64,000 nt of DNA, from NCBI RefSeq assembly GCF_042678185.1, contig NZ_JBHUDQ010000004.1, one strand, 5' to 3'. The notes beneath the pieces are model-generated. The model saw only the letters and a list, made by a program, of their open reading frames with translations. It had not been told where the DNA came from and did not search any database. The DNA is from Ramlibacter ginsenosidimutans. GTDB lineage: Bacteria; Pseudomonadota; Gammaproteobacteria; Burkholderiales; Burkholderiaceae_C. The translations under genes were made by a program, and so were the position numbers. Below, piece after piece: positions 44,126-52,492 of the stretch; position 1 is the stretch's first letter; each line of letters opens with the position of its first letter.

Positions 44126-45013
44126 ATGTACGCAGCTACGTCTCCGATTGCCGCGGCACGCCCAGGCCGCGTGCCCGCTCTCGGCGTCAGCTACGAAGGG
44201 CGTGACCCCGAGTTGTTGTCCATGATGCTTGCACACGTGGACTACCTCGAGGTCACGCCTGAGACGATCGCCGAGGTACGCGGCGAGCAGATCGTACTCA
44301 GTCCCGAAATCGTGACCGAGCTGAAGAACGCCGGGCGCGATGTGAAGATCGTGGTGCATGGCGTCAGCCTGTCCATCGGTTCGCACAACGGTTGGCAGTC
44401 CACCTACCTGCGATTGTTGGACAAATTGATGTCGCAGGTGAATGTGAGCTGGCACAGCGAGCACCTTGGGTACACGCGGGTGGATGACCAGCATCTGGGC
44501 ATCATGCTGGCGCTGCCGCGGACCGAGCAGGTGCTGGACCTGGTATGCGAACGCGTACTGCGCCTGAACTCCACGTTCGGCATTCCGTTCCTGTTGGAGA
44601 ACATCGTGCACGTGCTCCCGCCCTATCCGCAGGGGTACTCGCCCGCGGCGTTTCTCAATGCGATCGCCGCGCGCACAGGGTGTGGACTGCTGCTGGACAT
44701 ATACAACCTGGAGTGCGATGCGCATAACCACGGGCTGGACATACCAGCCTTCCTGGCAGAATTGAACGGGCGCGCGGTACGCGAGCTTCATCTGGCCTGC
44801 GGCGTCGAACACAACGGCTTTCTGTTGGATGTGCACTCGAAGCTGGTGCGGCCGTGCACGGTGGCGCTGGCGCAGCAGGTCCTCACGGGGGTGGCGCCGC
44901 AGGCCGAACTGGTGGTCTACGAATTCATGCCCGAGGCCGTGCCGGGACTGGGCCGCGAGGCCATCGGGTGCGAGCTGGCGCGGCTGCGCGATTCGTTAGG
45001 CGGGGCCTGTTGA
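44126..45013 (+). CDS. DUF692-family multinuclear non-heme iron oxidase (MNIO)
   Basis: 295 residues, TIM-barrel, cytoplasmic. Family blocks are PALGVSYEGR, VVHGVSLSIGS (His78), NVSWHSEHLGY (His110, Glu112, His113), PFLLENI (Glu158), LLLDIYNLECDAHNHG (Asp191, Asn194, His200), VRELHLACG (His222) and LVVYEFMPEAV (Glu266). These residues hold two or three iron ions in relatives such as MbnB and TglH, which oxidise cysteine or other side chains in RiPP precursors. Placement between a Cys-containing short peptide and a partner-like gene argues for the same kind of reaction. Its stop lies 14 bp before the partner gene. Confidence 0.9.
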   Translation: MYAATSPIAAARPGRVPALGVSYEGRDPELLSMMLAHVDYLEVTPETIAEVRGEQIVLSPEIVTELKNAGRDVKIVVHGVSLSIGSHNGWQSTYLRLLDKLMSQVNVSWHSEHLGYTRVDDQHLGIMLALPRTEQVLDLVCERVLRLNSTFGIPFLLENIVHVLPPYPQGYSPAAFLNAIAARTGCGLLLDIYNLECDAHNHGLDIPAFLAELNGRAVRELHLACGVEHNGFLLDVHSKLVRPCTVALAQQVLTGVAPQAELVVYEFMPEAVPGLGREAIGCELARLRDSLGGAC

Positions 45014-45027
45014 AACCATTAGCGCCC

Positions 45028-45567
45028 ATGAAAGACCTTGCTCGCCACCAGCGCGCGCTCCTGGCCCTGCTGCGCAGGGGTACGCCCCCGGACCCCGAAG
45101 ATGATCCCTATCTGCACCGCGTCGCAGCATCGCCAGATCTGGCGGAGGCCCGCGGAAACATCTTGTTCTGGCGCATCTACGTCCTGGAGCGTACATGCGT
45201 TCTTACCGTAGCGCTTTTGCGCGGGCGACGAACGCTGACCGCGACATTGCACGACTTCATTGCCGGCCACAACCTGTCTCCCTTCCGCGAATTCCAGCCG
45301 AGAGCCTTTCTCGCGTGGCTCTCGGTGTCCGGCGATCCAGTCCTGGCGGCCGTGGCTAGTTTCGAGATGGCCCTTACTGCGGTGCGCGAAGGCGACACCA
45401 CGGCCTACGAGGTGCATTGGCCAGTCGACCCACATCTGGTGTTAGACGCACTGACGCGTGGCAGCCCACTTACGGAGCCGCTGCCGCAAACCGCGTGGGT
45501 GGCCCGTGTGTGCCACGCAATACCTGGTGGCTTCTCCCTGGACCCATCCGGAAACGCTGGAACTTGA
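45028..45567 (+). CDS. MNIO partner protein (MbnC/TglI/DUF2063-like)
   Basis: 179 residues from MKDLARHQRALL. The N-terminal part has helices (LARHQRALLALLRRG, ARGNILFWRIYVLERTC), then HDFIAGHNLSPFREFQPRAF and LSVSGDPVLAAVASFEMALT, then a strand-like VHWPVDPHLVLDALTRG. This order matches partner proteins of MNIO enzymes, which recruit the precursor leader through an RRE-like domain. Similarity is weak, so the call relies on context. A TTG overlapping the MNIO stop is an alternative start. Confidence 0.7.
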   Translation: MKDLARHQRALLALLRRGTPPDPEDDPYLHRVAASPDLAEARGNILFWRIYVLERTCVLTVALLRGRRTLTATLHDFIAGHNLSPFREFQPRAFLAWLSVSGDPVLAAVASFEMALTAVREGDTTAYEVHWPVDPHLVLDALTRGSPLTEPLPQTAWVARVCHAIPGGFSLDPSGNAGT

Positions 45568-45573
45568 ATGGCT

Positions 45574-45594
45574 GCTTCGGCCGAAAGCGGACTT
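45574..45594 (+). repeat. Dispersed GCTTTTGGCCGGAAGC-type element
   Basis: GCTTCGGCCGAAAGCGGACT, with a palindromic GCTTCGGCCGAAAGC core, lies just after the MNIO partner stop. Copies related by eye are at 54442, 58911 and, less well, 26183. The whole gap 45568-45790 has no gene. Confidence 0.5.
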
Positions 45595-45790
45595 CTGCTC
45601 GGTCGCAACTGGGGCGGCAACGTCCTTTGGCTGCCACTCCGAGCGGCAGGCAAGAACGACTGCTTTGCAGCGGGAGCGGTCACCGGCCCTGAAACCGCGA
45701 GCGGCGGCTATGCGCCGTTTCCGGGTCTTCGACCACCGTTGTTGAACTCATGCGGTCAATCGCTGAGTGACGGGACGGTCGCCGTACACG

Positions 45791-47659
45791 TCAACCGGTA
45801 TGGCGGGCAAGAAGCCCACTGCGTCCGTCGCCGTCCAGACCGGTGAAGAGCTCGACGTACGCCAAGCCGTCGATCGCGGCCGGCGGGTCGGAGTTTTCGA
45901 TGACGATCACCTGCAATTTCTCCTCCAGCGTGGCGAGATGCTTGTAGAACTTCTCGGCGAGGCTTGTTGCCTTCAGCGCCTTCTCGTCATCCGACAGATC
46001 GCCATGCTTTGACATCAGCGGCTCACGGTACGTCAGCAGCGGGGTGTCGAGCACCAGGAATCCGGGATGTGGCAGGCCCCTGTCAATGCAGTGCACGGCC
46101 ACGGCCACGTTGAAGGCCGCATGCAGCACGGCGCGGACCCCCTTGCCGTTAGCGTCTCTGGACTTACCGGCGACGGTGATGTCGTTACCCTTTGCGTCGA
46201 ACTGGATCTTGTCGGCATCCGGAAAGCCCCACTCGGTCAGGACCGCTTTGACGGTCTCGCCGAACTCGAAGAGCACGGTGGATTCGGGACCAACTGGAAG
46301 AGGGTCACGCTCGCTCTTTGTGGATACCGCGTCGATCTCTGCCCGGAGGGCAACTAGCTTTTCTCGCCGTATGTGCAGATCAATCAGTTTGCCCAGATCT
46401 GCGCGCTGGGTGCTGTAGTCGTCGAAGCTGTTCCGCAGCGACGCTTCCGTCGGACGTAGGTCCAGGGCGCGCTGATCGAACTGTCTGATTTGCTCCTCGA
46501 GCAACGCGATGGAGTTCGCGAGCTCCACTGCCTCGGTGTGCAGCGAAGCGACGACGTGCGCCAGTTCGCGCTGCTCACGCTCAATCTTGCGTGCCTCGGC
46601 TGCCGCAGCCGTGTGCGCCATCGAAATCTCTTCGGCAGCGTGTTGGTGCTTCTGCGCGCCGGGCGGGGCGCCGCAAACCGGGCAATCACGGCCAGCCGCG
46701 GCCGCCAGCAGGCTGCCGCCCTCCTCGATGGAATGCAGCCGGTCCAAATCGGAGCTGTAAACCGCCTGCAACTTGGCGAAGCGCTCCAGGGTGATGTCGA
46801 GTTCTGCAGCTCGCGCGGTGAGTTCCTGGCGGCGGTCAGCCGCGGCACGCCGCTCGGTCGCGTTGTCATCAAGCATCGCCTGCACAGCCTGCAGCTCGGC
46901 AGTGGTCATAGCGCCACTGGCTTCAAGTTCCGCGAGCTGAGCGTCCGCCTGCGCCCGGTCTGCCGGCGCGTCGCCGAGATCTTTGTCGAACTGCGCCAGC
47001 ATCTCGTCGACGAGCTCAAGTTTGGCCGCCTTAGCGGCAGTCCGCGCGGGTTCGGTGGGGACAGTCACCGTAGCCGCGTCGTCCTGACCGGTGAGGAGCA
47101 GCTTGAAAACGTTTTGATCAAGGGTGCGCTCTGTATAACTGTTCGACACGTGTACCGGGCTGCGCTTGGACATGATGTCCTCCTCGCCAACCACCGCGAA
47201 TTTCGCCAGTACGCGGAAGGCGAGCTGTTCCTTCTCACCGCTAGCGTTTCGCACGATCCACCGGTCCTGCAGGCCCAAAGTCTCGAGGATCCGGTAGGAG
47301 ACAGAGTCGGTTGCCTTCGCACTGTGCTTCCCCGACAGTGTCTCGCCCTTGCCGGTCGGGTGCGAGGTAATGAGACCCGGGAAGAGCTTAAGTTTTCCAC
47401 CCCTGGTCGCGCGATACAGGGTGAACTCGCCTTGATCGCCAAGGGTCAGGCCGAGCCAGCCCGCGTCGTAGGCCTTGATCTCGTCGATCTTTGGAAGTTT
47501 GGAAACCGCGCCGAGCATGAAGAGCACCGCTTCCAATGCGAACGACTTGCCGGTGTTGGACGCGCCGTAGACGATGTTCAGGCCGTCGGCAAATTGAAGT
47601 TTGGCAGGCTCAATGTTGGGGCCGGTGAAGGCCAGGTGGCGCAGCCGGATACCGTTCAT
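45791..47659 (-). CDS. ABC-3C system Rad50-like ATPase with zinc hook
   Basis: 622 residues. Walker A is GASNTGKS (32-39). A long helical middle (about 205-445) is broken by a zinc-hook motif CPVCGAPP (326-333), as in Rad50/SMC proteins. Walker B is around FLVLDTPLL (534-542), with Asp followed by Thr in place of the usual Glu. The family matches the DUF3732-type ATPase of ABC-three-component systems, which sense and act with a partner effector in anti-phage or anti-plasmid defence. It overlaps the middle component by four bases. It is the last gene of the three. Confidence 0.85.
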   Translation of the reverse strand: MNGIRLRHLAFTGPNIEPAKLQFADGLNIVYGASNTGKSFALEAVLFMLGAVSKLPKIDEIKAYDAGWLGLTLGDQGEFTLYRATRGGKLKLFPGLITSHPTGKGETLSGKHSAKATDSVSYRILETLGLQDRWIVRNASGEKEQLAFRVLAKFAVVGEEDIMSKRSPVHVSNSYTERTLDQNVFKLLLTGQDDAATVTVPTEPARTAAKAAKLELVDEMLAQFDKDLGDAPADRAQADAQLAELEASGAMTTAELQAVQAMLDDNATERRAAADRRQELTARAAELDITLERFAKLQAVYSSDLDRLHSIEEGGSLLAAAAGRDCPVCGAPPGAQKHQHAAEEISMAHTAAAAEARKIEREQRELAHVVASLHTEAVELANSIALLEEQIRQFDQRALDLRPTEASLRNSFDDYSTQRADLGKLIDLHIRREKLVALRAEIDAVSTKSERDPLPVGPESTVLFEFGETVKAVLTEWGFPDADKIQFDAKGNDITVAGKSRDANGKGVRAVLHAAFNVAVAVHCIDRGLPHPGFLVLDTPLLTYREPLMSKHGDLSDDEKALKATSLAEKFYKHLATLEEKLQVIVIENSDPPAAIDGLAYVELFTGLDGDGRSGLLARHTG

Positions 47660-48171
47660 GCGCGTGTTCCGGCAAACGTCTCTTCAACGCGAAAGTCGGC
47701 GGTCCACCGCCCGATTCGCTTCTCCATTTGTTCGCGCATCTCTCCGGCGGGATTGTTAACGAAGCGCTCGGCTATCCACAGGGCGCGCTCCTTAAGCGCG
47801 AGGGAATAAGGCGCCTGCAGCAGGTCGAGGTAAATTGGGGCCTCGTCGCTCGCACCGAATGTGATGCCGTCTTCAGTCTCGAAGACGTCGACGAGGTGCA
47901 GCTGCTGCATTAGCCGAAGGCTCTTCTCTACCAGCGGACGTCTCACGACGAGCTCGGCCGCGCGGTTGGGCAGGTCCGGGTGCAGGCTGCTTGGGGCATC
48001 TGGGTCGTCCAGATCCCCGGTGTGCACGACCACGTGATCGAGCCAAGTCATCTCCAGCAGATCGCAACGCCGCGGATGAAAGGCCTCCAGCACGACCAGC
48101 GCGCGGATGCCCGTCTCCAGCGTGCTGTTGAACGGGTGCGTGCTGGGCGCCTGTCTGTCTACCGATCCCAT
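47656..48171 (-). CDS. ABC-3C middle component
   Basis: 171 residues, with no signal peptide or membrane span. Features are FNSTLETGIRALVVLEAFHP, DLLEMTWLDHVVVHTGDLDD, PNRAAELVVRRPLVEKSLRL and a C-terminal YSLALKERALWIAERFVNNP. This resembles the small winged-helix middle components found between ATPase and effector in ABC-3C operons. It overlaps the effector gene by 13 bp and the ATPase gene by 4 bp, so the three should be translated together in fixed proportion. Confidence 0.75.
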   Translation of the reverse strand: MGSVDRQAPSTHPFNSTLETGIRALVVLEAFHPRRCDLLEMTWLDHVVVHTGDLDDPDAPSSLHPDLPNRAAELVVRRPLVEKSLRLMQQLHLVDVFETEDGITFGASDEAPIYLDLLQAPYSLALKERALWIAERFVNNPAGEMREQMEKRIGRWTADFRVEETFAGTRA

Positions 48172-49211
48172 GGCATGACCCCTTCGTTGGCAAGCAGGTG
48201 GCAGGTGCCCTGCTTGACCTGCGGCCCGGCATGCCGGCCTAGCACGCCGGAAGCTTGCAGCAGGGCGGCCTGCTGCATGACCTTGTTCAGGCGGGCAAAC
48301 TTGTTGGTGTGATCGGCCTCGTGGACGTCGATGACGCCGTGGTGGATCTCGTCACGAAACGTCTGGACGAACTCCTCCGGGGTCGAGTCTCGGTAGAAGC
48401 GGTCAAACGCCGTGGCGTCGAAGAAGCGCGTGCGCTGGATCTTCAGATGCGGCCCCACATCGGGGCAGGCCAGCGCGGCCTTGGGGTCCGGGTAGGTGCC
48501 CGGCCCCCGCTCTTCGTACACCCTCAGCAGTTGGCCGAGGTAGGCCGACTCGGCGGCTTGGATCGCGGTGGGCACGACGCCCCTGGGGCTCTGGCCGGGA
48601 TCGGCATCGAACCATTTGACCAGCGCCGGCATGCATGCCGGATCTTTGGCCAGCAGCCTGGCGTCCAGCCAGTGGACGTTTGCGAAATCGAACGCCCTGA
48701 TCTTGGCCTGGATCTCCGGCGTCAGCTTCACCGTCGCTTTCTCCACCAGATCACCCGCGAGGTACGTGTCCCAGCGATCCAGAAACTCCTGCTTTAGCCG
48801 GCTTGGGTGCGCGACGAACTCGCGGACCTTGCGCACGACGCCCAGGGGAGCCACGAAGGTGTAGGCCCGCGGCAGCTCGTAGGCGCCTGCCGCCGAGTGC
48901 ATGAAGATCTTGCCCAACTCTATGAACAGCGCCTTCTCGGACAATGGCTTGCTGAGCTGCTTGCATTGGAAGTTGTCCCATGGCCCGTCCATCCGACGGT
49001 CGTTGACGTAGCCCGTGACGTCGCGGCCAAGGTCGCCCGTACCGCTCCACCGCTCGTGCGAGTGGTATTCCCTGCAACGCTGGTGCAACCAGTCGTCGAC
49101 GAAGTCCTCGAGCTCCGCCGCGGTCAGCACGGAAATCAGTCCGGGGTAGTTCTTGTGCAATGGGACTCCTCCCAGGTCTAGTTCTAGATTGGTCTCGATC
49201 TGGTGGACCAA
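48159..49211 (-). CDS. ABC-3C effector with Mrr-like nuclease domain
   Basis: 350 residues. The N-terminal part has a PD-(D/E)XK/Mrr-like nuclease pattern: GTGDLGRDVTGYV gives Asp60 and Asp64, and WDNFQCKQ gives Gln82-x-Lys84 in place of the usual Glu-x-Lys. The C-terminal ~190 residues match ABC-3C C-terminal domains in context (LDARLLAKDPACMPALVKWF, RTRFFDATAFDRFYRD). It is first in the operon. I infer that it is the toxic or DNA-cutting arm released by the ATPase on infection. No methylase lies nearby. Confidence 0.78.
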   Translation of the reverse strand: MVHQIETNLELDLGGVPLHKNYPGLISVLTAAELEDFVDDWLHQRCREYHSHERWSGTGDLGRDVTGYVNDRRMDGPWDNFQCKQLSKPLSEKALFIELGKIFMHSAAGAYELPRAYTFVAPLGVVRKVREFVAHPSRLKQEFLDRWDTYLAGDLVEKATVKLTPEIQAKIRAFDFANVHWLDARLLAKDPACMPALVKWFDADPGQSPRGVVPTAIQAAESAYLGQLLRVYEERGPGTYPDPKAALACPDVGPHLKIQRTRFFDATAFDRFYRDSTPEEFVQTFRDEIHHGVIDVHEADHTNKFARLNKVMQQAALLQASGVLGRHAGPQVKQGTCHLLANEGVMPWDR

Positions 49212-49529
49212 TGGTAGCGAAACTTGAAGCGGTCCTCGGCTTCAGTGCGGCGCCGGCCCCGGCCGGTCGCCGATGCGCGGGGCTCATACGAGCCGCTGCG
49301 CATCGAATGTCGGGTGACGAACGCAGCGGTCGCTTGGGCGTCTGCCCTGAATGACTCTGACCAGTCTCAAGCGGTCGCACAGCGACGTGCCGACGCGATG
49401 GCGGTCGGCCGGAGTGGAAGCCACTTCGCGGTTTCCGCTCCAAGGCAGTCATTGAATTAACCCGGGCTGTAGAAGCGCCACCGACGACAACGGGTCGGAA
49501 GCAGACCCTTGGATAATCCGGCGGTGGCG
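49212..49529. other. Noncoding region, promoter side of ABC-3C operon
   Basis: About 320 bp without a supportable gene. It holds the 5' end of the ABC-3C transcript and short repeat-like strings such as GCGGTCGCACAGCG and GGAGTGGAAGCCAC that resemble the dispersed GGCCGGAAGC element loosely. TAGTTCTAGATTGGTC near 49180 is AT-rich. Confidence 0.4.
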
Positions 49530-50243
49530 ATGCCGTTCTACGAAGACTACTTCGACCTGCAGCTGCGTTTCGCGGCGCGCTACGCGGAGCTCGTCGGCCT
49601 GTCGCTGACCGAAGCGATCGACAGGTGCACCAATCTGCGCCGCCGGTTTGGTCTGTGGGGTGCTGCAGGCGACGAGCGATGGAACGGGTTTTTGCGCCGG
49701 GTCGCAGGTCACGCCACACACCAGGACATCCTGCGGGTGGCGATCACCATGCACGAATGTCGCTCGTCGTCGATGCCCTCTCCCTTCGGATGCTTCACGT
49801 ATGAATCGCCCGATTCGCAGGGCATCCTGCGCCTGCACTTCATGCCTGACGAGCGCCATCGGCAGGCAAGCCCTCTCGCCGAGAGCTGCCTGCCGGAACG
49901 ACGCGCCGAGCTGAGGGCGCTGGTCATGGAGGTGCGGCGGCTCCACCCCGGCTTGCGGCGAGTGCGAGGCATTTCGTGGCTCTATCACGTCCAGGCATAC
50001 AGGAATCTGTTTCCGCCCACGTATGCGGCGTCCGTGCAGCCGACGACGGAGGCTTTGAAGTTGACCGGCAGTTCCACATGGGGACAGGTCCTCGACTATC
50101 GGCATCGACTGAGGCCAGGCATCGCGGATCGTGTGCTGTCCGTGCTTGGCCCCTCTACGGCACATGCGCCGTGGCTCGCTTTTCCGTGCCAGCCGCTGTC
50201 CGCAGTGGGACCGGCAGAAGACTTCTTCGCTTGGTTCGCCTAG
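49530..50243 (+). CDS. Conserved-looking hypothetical protein
   Basis: 237 residues from MPFYEDYFDLQLRFA, with GTG two codons and TTG seven codons upstream as alternatives. I do not recognise a family. It has a first helical half (LQLRFAARYAELVGLSLTEA, then RWNGFLRRVAGH), then FGCFTYESPDSQGILRLHFM, then a second helical half with SWLYHVQAYRNLFPPTYAA and a C-terminal APWLAFPCQPLSAV. Cytoplasmic, without signal or membrane span. Codon use looks ordinary for the window. It sits alone at the right side of the island. Confidence 0.6.
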   Translation: MPFYEDYFDLQLRFAARYAELVGLSLTEAIDRCTNLRRRFGLWGAAGDERWNGFLRRVAGHATHQDILRVAITMHECRSSSMPSPFGCFTYESPDSQGILRLHFMPDERHRQASPLAESCLPERRAELRALVMEVRRLHPGLRRVRGISWLYHVQAYRNLFPPTYAASVQPTTEALKLTGSSTWGQVLDYRHRLRPGIADRVLSVLGPSTAHAPWLAFPCQPLSAVGPAEDFFAWFA

Positions 50244-50751
50244 CGCTGGCGTCGCTTCATGTCCGGCTTCCGGCCAATCGAGATCCATCAACTCGGACGT
50301 CGGCCAATGTCAGGTATCCGCACCAGCGGTCATCGGGCGGCCAAACCTGACCGACCGCCCCCAGTCTGAAGCGGTCATTCACCGTCGCAGCGCACGGCCG
50401 GAAAAGATCCACCGGCGCGGTAGCAGCCTGACGGCTGCTACCGGCGCATGGCAGACACTCCCCAGTACACGCGAAGGCGGCATCTTTCTCGCGGCCGCAA
50501 AGCGAGCCGCCTTCTACGCCAACGAGGGCTCCTGGTCTCCGGAGATAATGAAACCAGGAAAGTCCTGCTGCCGATCCAGACTGTGGGCGACGCCGTCCCC
50601 CGTATCACGCTCGACGAGGAACTCGCCAGGAACCACAGATGGGCCAGCTTCATCGCCGTGGGCAGCGCTGCAACTGCATGCTGACGTTCACGGGCGCGCG
50701 AAGTTCAAAGGCGCGCGGCGGCGCCCCGGCAAAATCCACAACTGAAACTCC
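50244..50751. other. Noncoding region with hairpin and repeat-like strings
   Basis: About 500 bp without a clear gene; one frame of 78 codons (50448-50684) has no recognisable features. An 11-bp perfect hairpin (CGGTAGCAGCC/GGCTGCTACCG, 50418-50443) stands out; it lacks a T run. Strings such as GTCCGGCTTCCGGCC (50261-50275) and AGTCTGAAGCGGTCAT resemble the dispersed repeat. The promoter of the dehydratase operon must be near the right end. Confidence 0.5.
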
Positions 50752-52467
50752 ATGACCGACAACACCAAGCGCCGCTTCCGCTCGGCCACCATCTACGACG
50801 GACTGGTGCGCGCCACCACGCGCAGCTTCCTGCTGGGGCTGGGCATGGACGACGACGAGATCCAGCGCCCGCACATTGGCGTGTTCCACACGGGCGGAGA
50901 GATGAGCCCGTGCAACGCGAACCTGCGCGAACAGGCGCAGCACGCCAAGACCGGCATCTACGCTGGCGGCGGCATGCCGCACGAGTGCCCCGTGGTGTCG
51001 ATCTCCGATGGCCTGACCATGGCGCATTCGGGCATGCGCTTTTCGCTGATCTCGCGCGAGCTGATCGCAGACAGCGTGGAAGCTTCCACGCGCGGTCACC
51101 AGTGGGACGGCATCTTCGCCATCGGCGCCTGCGACAAGAACCTGCCCGGCCTGATGATGGGCATCGTGCGCTGCAACGTGCCGGGCGTCTTCGTGCACGG
51201 CGGCGCTGCGATCCCCGGCCAGGTGGAAGGGCGCGACGTGAACGTCGTGAACACCTACGAGACCATCGGCAAGGTGCTGGCGGGGGCGGCGTCGCGCGAG
51301 GACCTGGACACGATGAGCCATCACTGCCTGCCCACCGCCGGGTCGTGCGCGGGCCAGTTCACGGCCAACACGATGGGCATGGTGTCGGAAGCGCTGGGGC
51401 TCGCGCCCATCGGCTCGTCGATGGTGCCGGCGGTGTTCGCCGAGCGTGCGCCGCTCATGCGCCGGGCGGCGCAGCAGCTGATGGCCGCCGTGATGGGCGA
51501 CTCGCCCCTGCCGCGCGACATCGTCACCCGCCAGGCGCTGGAGAACGCGTGCGCCGTCGTGTCCGCCACTGGCGGCTCCACCAACGCGGCCCTGCACCTG
51601 CCCGCCATCGCGCATGAGGCCGGGATCCGCTTCCACCTCGACGACGTCGCCGAGGTGTTCGCGCGCACGCCGCTGATCGGCAACCTCAGCCCGGGCGGCA
51701 AGTACCTCGCCCGGGACGTCTACTACGCGGGTGGCGCGCAAGTCATCCTGCGCGAGCTGCTGGCGCACGGCTATTTGCACGGGGGCGCGCTCACCTGGAC
51801 TGGCCGCACGCTGGCCGAGGAACTCGAAGGCGCGGCGGCGCCGGACGGCGAAGTGGTCAAGCGCGTCGAGGACGCGATCTCGCGCGACGGTGGCCTTGCG
51901 GTGCTGAAAGGCAACCTCTGCCCCGACGGCGCACTGCTGAAGATCGCCGGCCTCAATACGCTGGTGCACAGCGGCCCCGCGCGCGTCTTCGAGAACGAGG
52001 AAGAAGCGCAGGCCGCGGTGCAGAACCGCCGCTACGAGGCCGGCGACGTCATCGTGATCCGCAACGAAGGCCCGAAGGGCAGCCCCGGCATGCGCGAGAT
52101 GCTGGGCATCACGGCGCTGCTTTACGGGCAAGGCATGGGCGACAAGGTCGCCCTGCTCACCGACGGCCGCTTCTCCGGCGCGACGCGCGGACTGTGCATC
52201 GGCTATGCGGGACCCGAGGCTGCGGCCGGCGGCCCGATCGCCGCGCTGCGCAATGGCGACCGCATCCACATCGACGCCCGGCCCGAGGCCCGCAGCATCC
52301 GCGTCGACCTCACCCCGGAGGAGATGGCGGAGCGCCTGGCGCAGCGGGCATTCCCCAAGGCACCCCAGGGCGGATTGCTGGAAAAATACGCGGCAAGCGT
52401 GCGCCCGGCCTGCCAGGGCGCCGTCACCCATTCCGGCGCAGTCACGTGGCTGCGCGATGAATCCTGA
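50752..52467 (+). CDS. IlvD/Edd-family dehydratase
   Basis: 571 residues. Iron-sulfur ligands are Cys54 (SPCNANLREQ), Cys127 (GACDKNLPG) and Cys199 (SCAGQFTANT), the usual triad of dihydroxy-acid and sugar-acid dehydratases. Family blocks include PHECPVVSISDGLTMAHSGM, GMVSEALGLA, SATGGSTNAALHLPAIA, IRNEGPKGSPGMREM and LLTDGRFSGATRG. Length is close to IlvD (about 560-615). A catabolic sugar-acid dehydratase (arabonate or xylonate type) is as likely as IlvD because a Bug transport gene follows immediately 25 bp downstream. Confidence 0.9.
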   Translation: MTDNTKRRFRSATIYDGLVRATTRSFLLGLGMDDDEIQRPHIGVFHTGGEMSPCNANLREQAQHAKTGIYAGGGMPHECPVVSISDGLTMAHSGMRFSLISRELIADSVEASTRGHQWDGIFAIGACDKNLPGLMMGIVRCNVPGVFVHGGAAIPGQVEGRDVNVVNTYETIGKVLAGAASREDLDTMSHHCLPTAGSCAGQFTANTMGMVSEALGLAPIGSSMVPAVFAERAPLMRRAAQQLMAAVMGDSPLPRDIVTRQALENACAVVSATGGSTNAALHLPAIAHEAGIRFHLDDVAEVFARTPLIGNLSPGGKYLARDVYYAGGAQVILRELLAHGYLHGGALTWTGRTLAEELEGAAAPDGEVVKRVEDAISRDGGLAVLKGNLCPDGALLKIAGLNTLVHSGPARVFENEEEAQAAVQNRRYEAGDVIVIRNEGPKGSPGMREMLGITALLYGQGMGDKVALLTDGRFSGATRGLCIGYAGPEAAAGGPIAALRNGDRIHIDARPEARSIRVDLTPEEMAERLAQRAFPKAPQGGLLEKYAASVRPACQGAVTHSGAVTWLRDES

Positions 52468-52492
52468 ACCCATCCCATCCCAAGGAGACACC

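Noticed and set aside
50448..50684. 78-codon frame in the noncoding flank of the island
   Set aside because: No ribosome site or family resemblance; two other frames are equally open.
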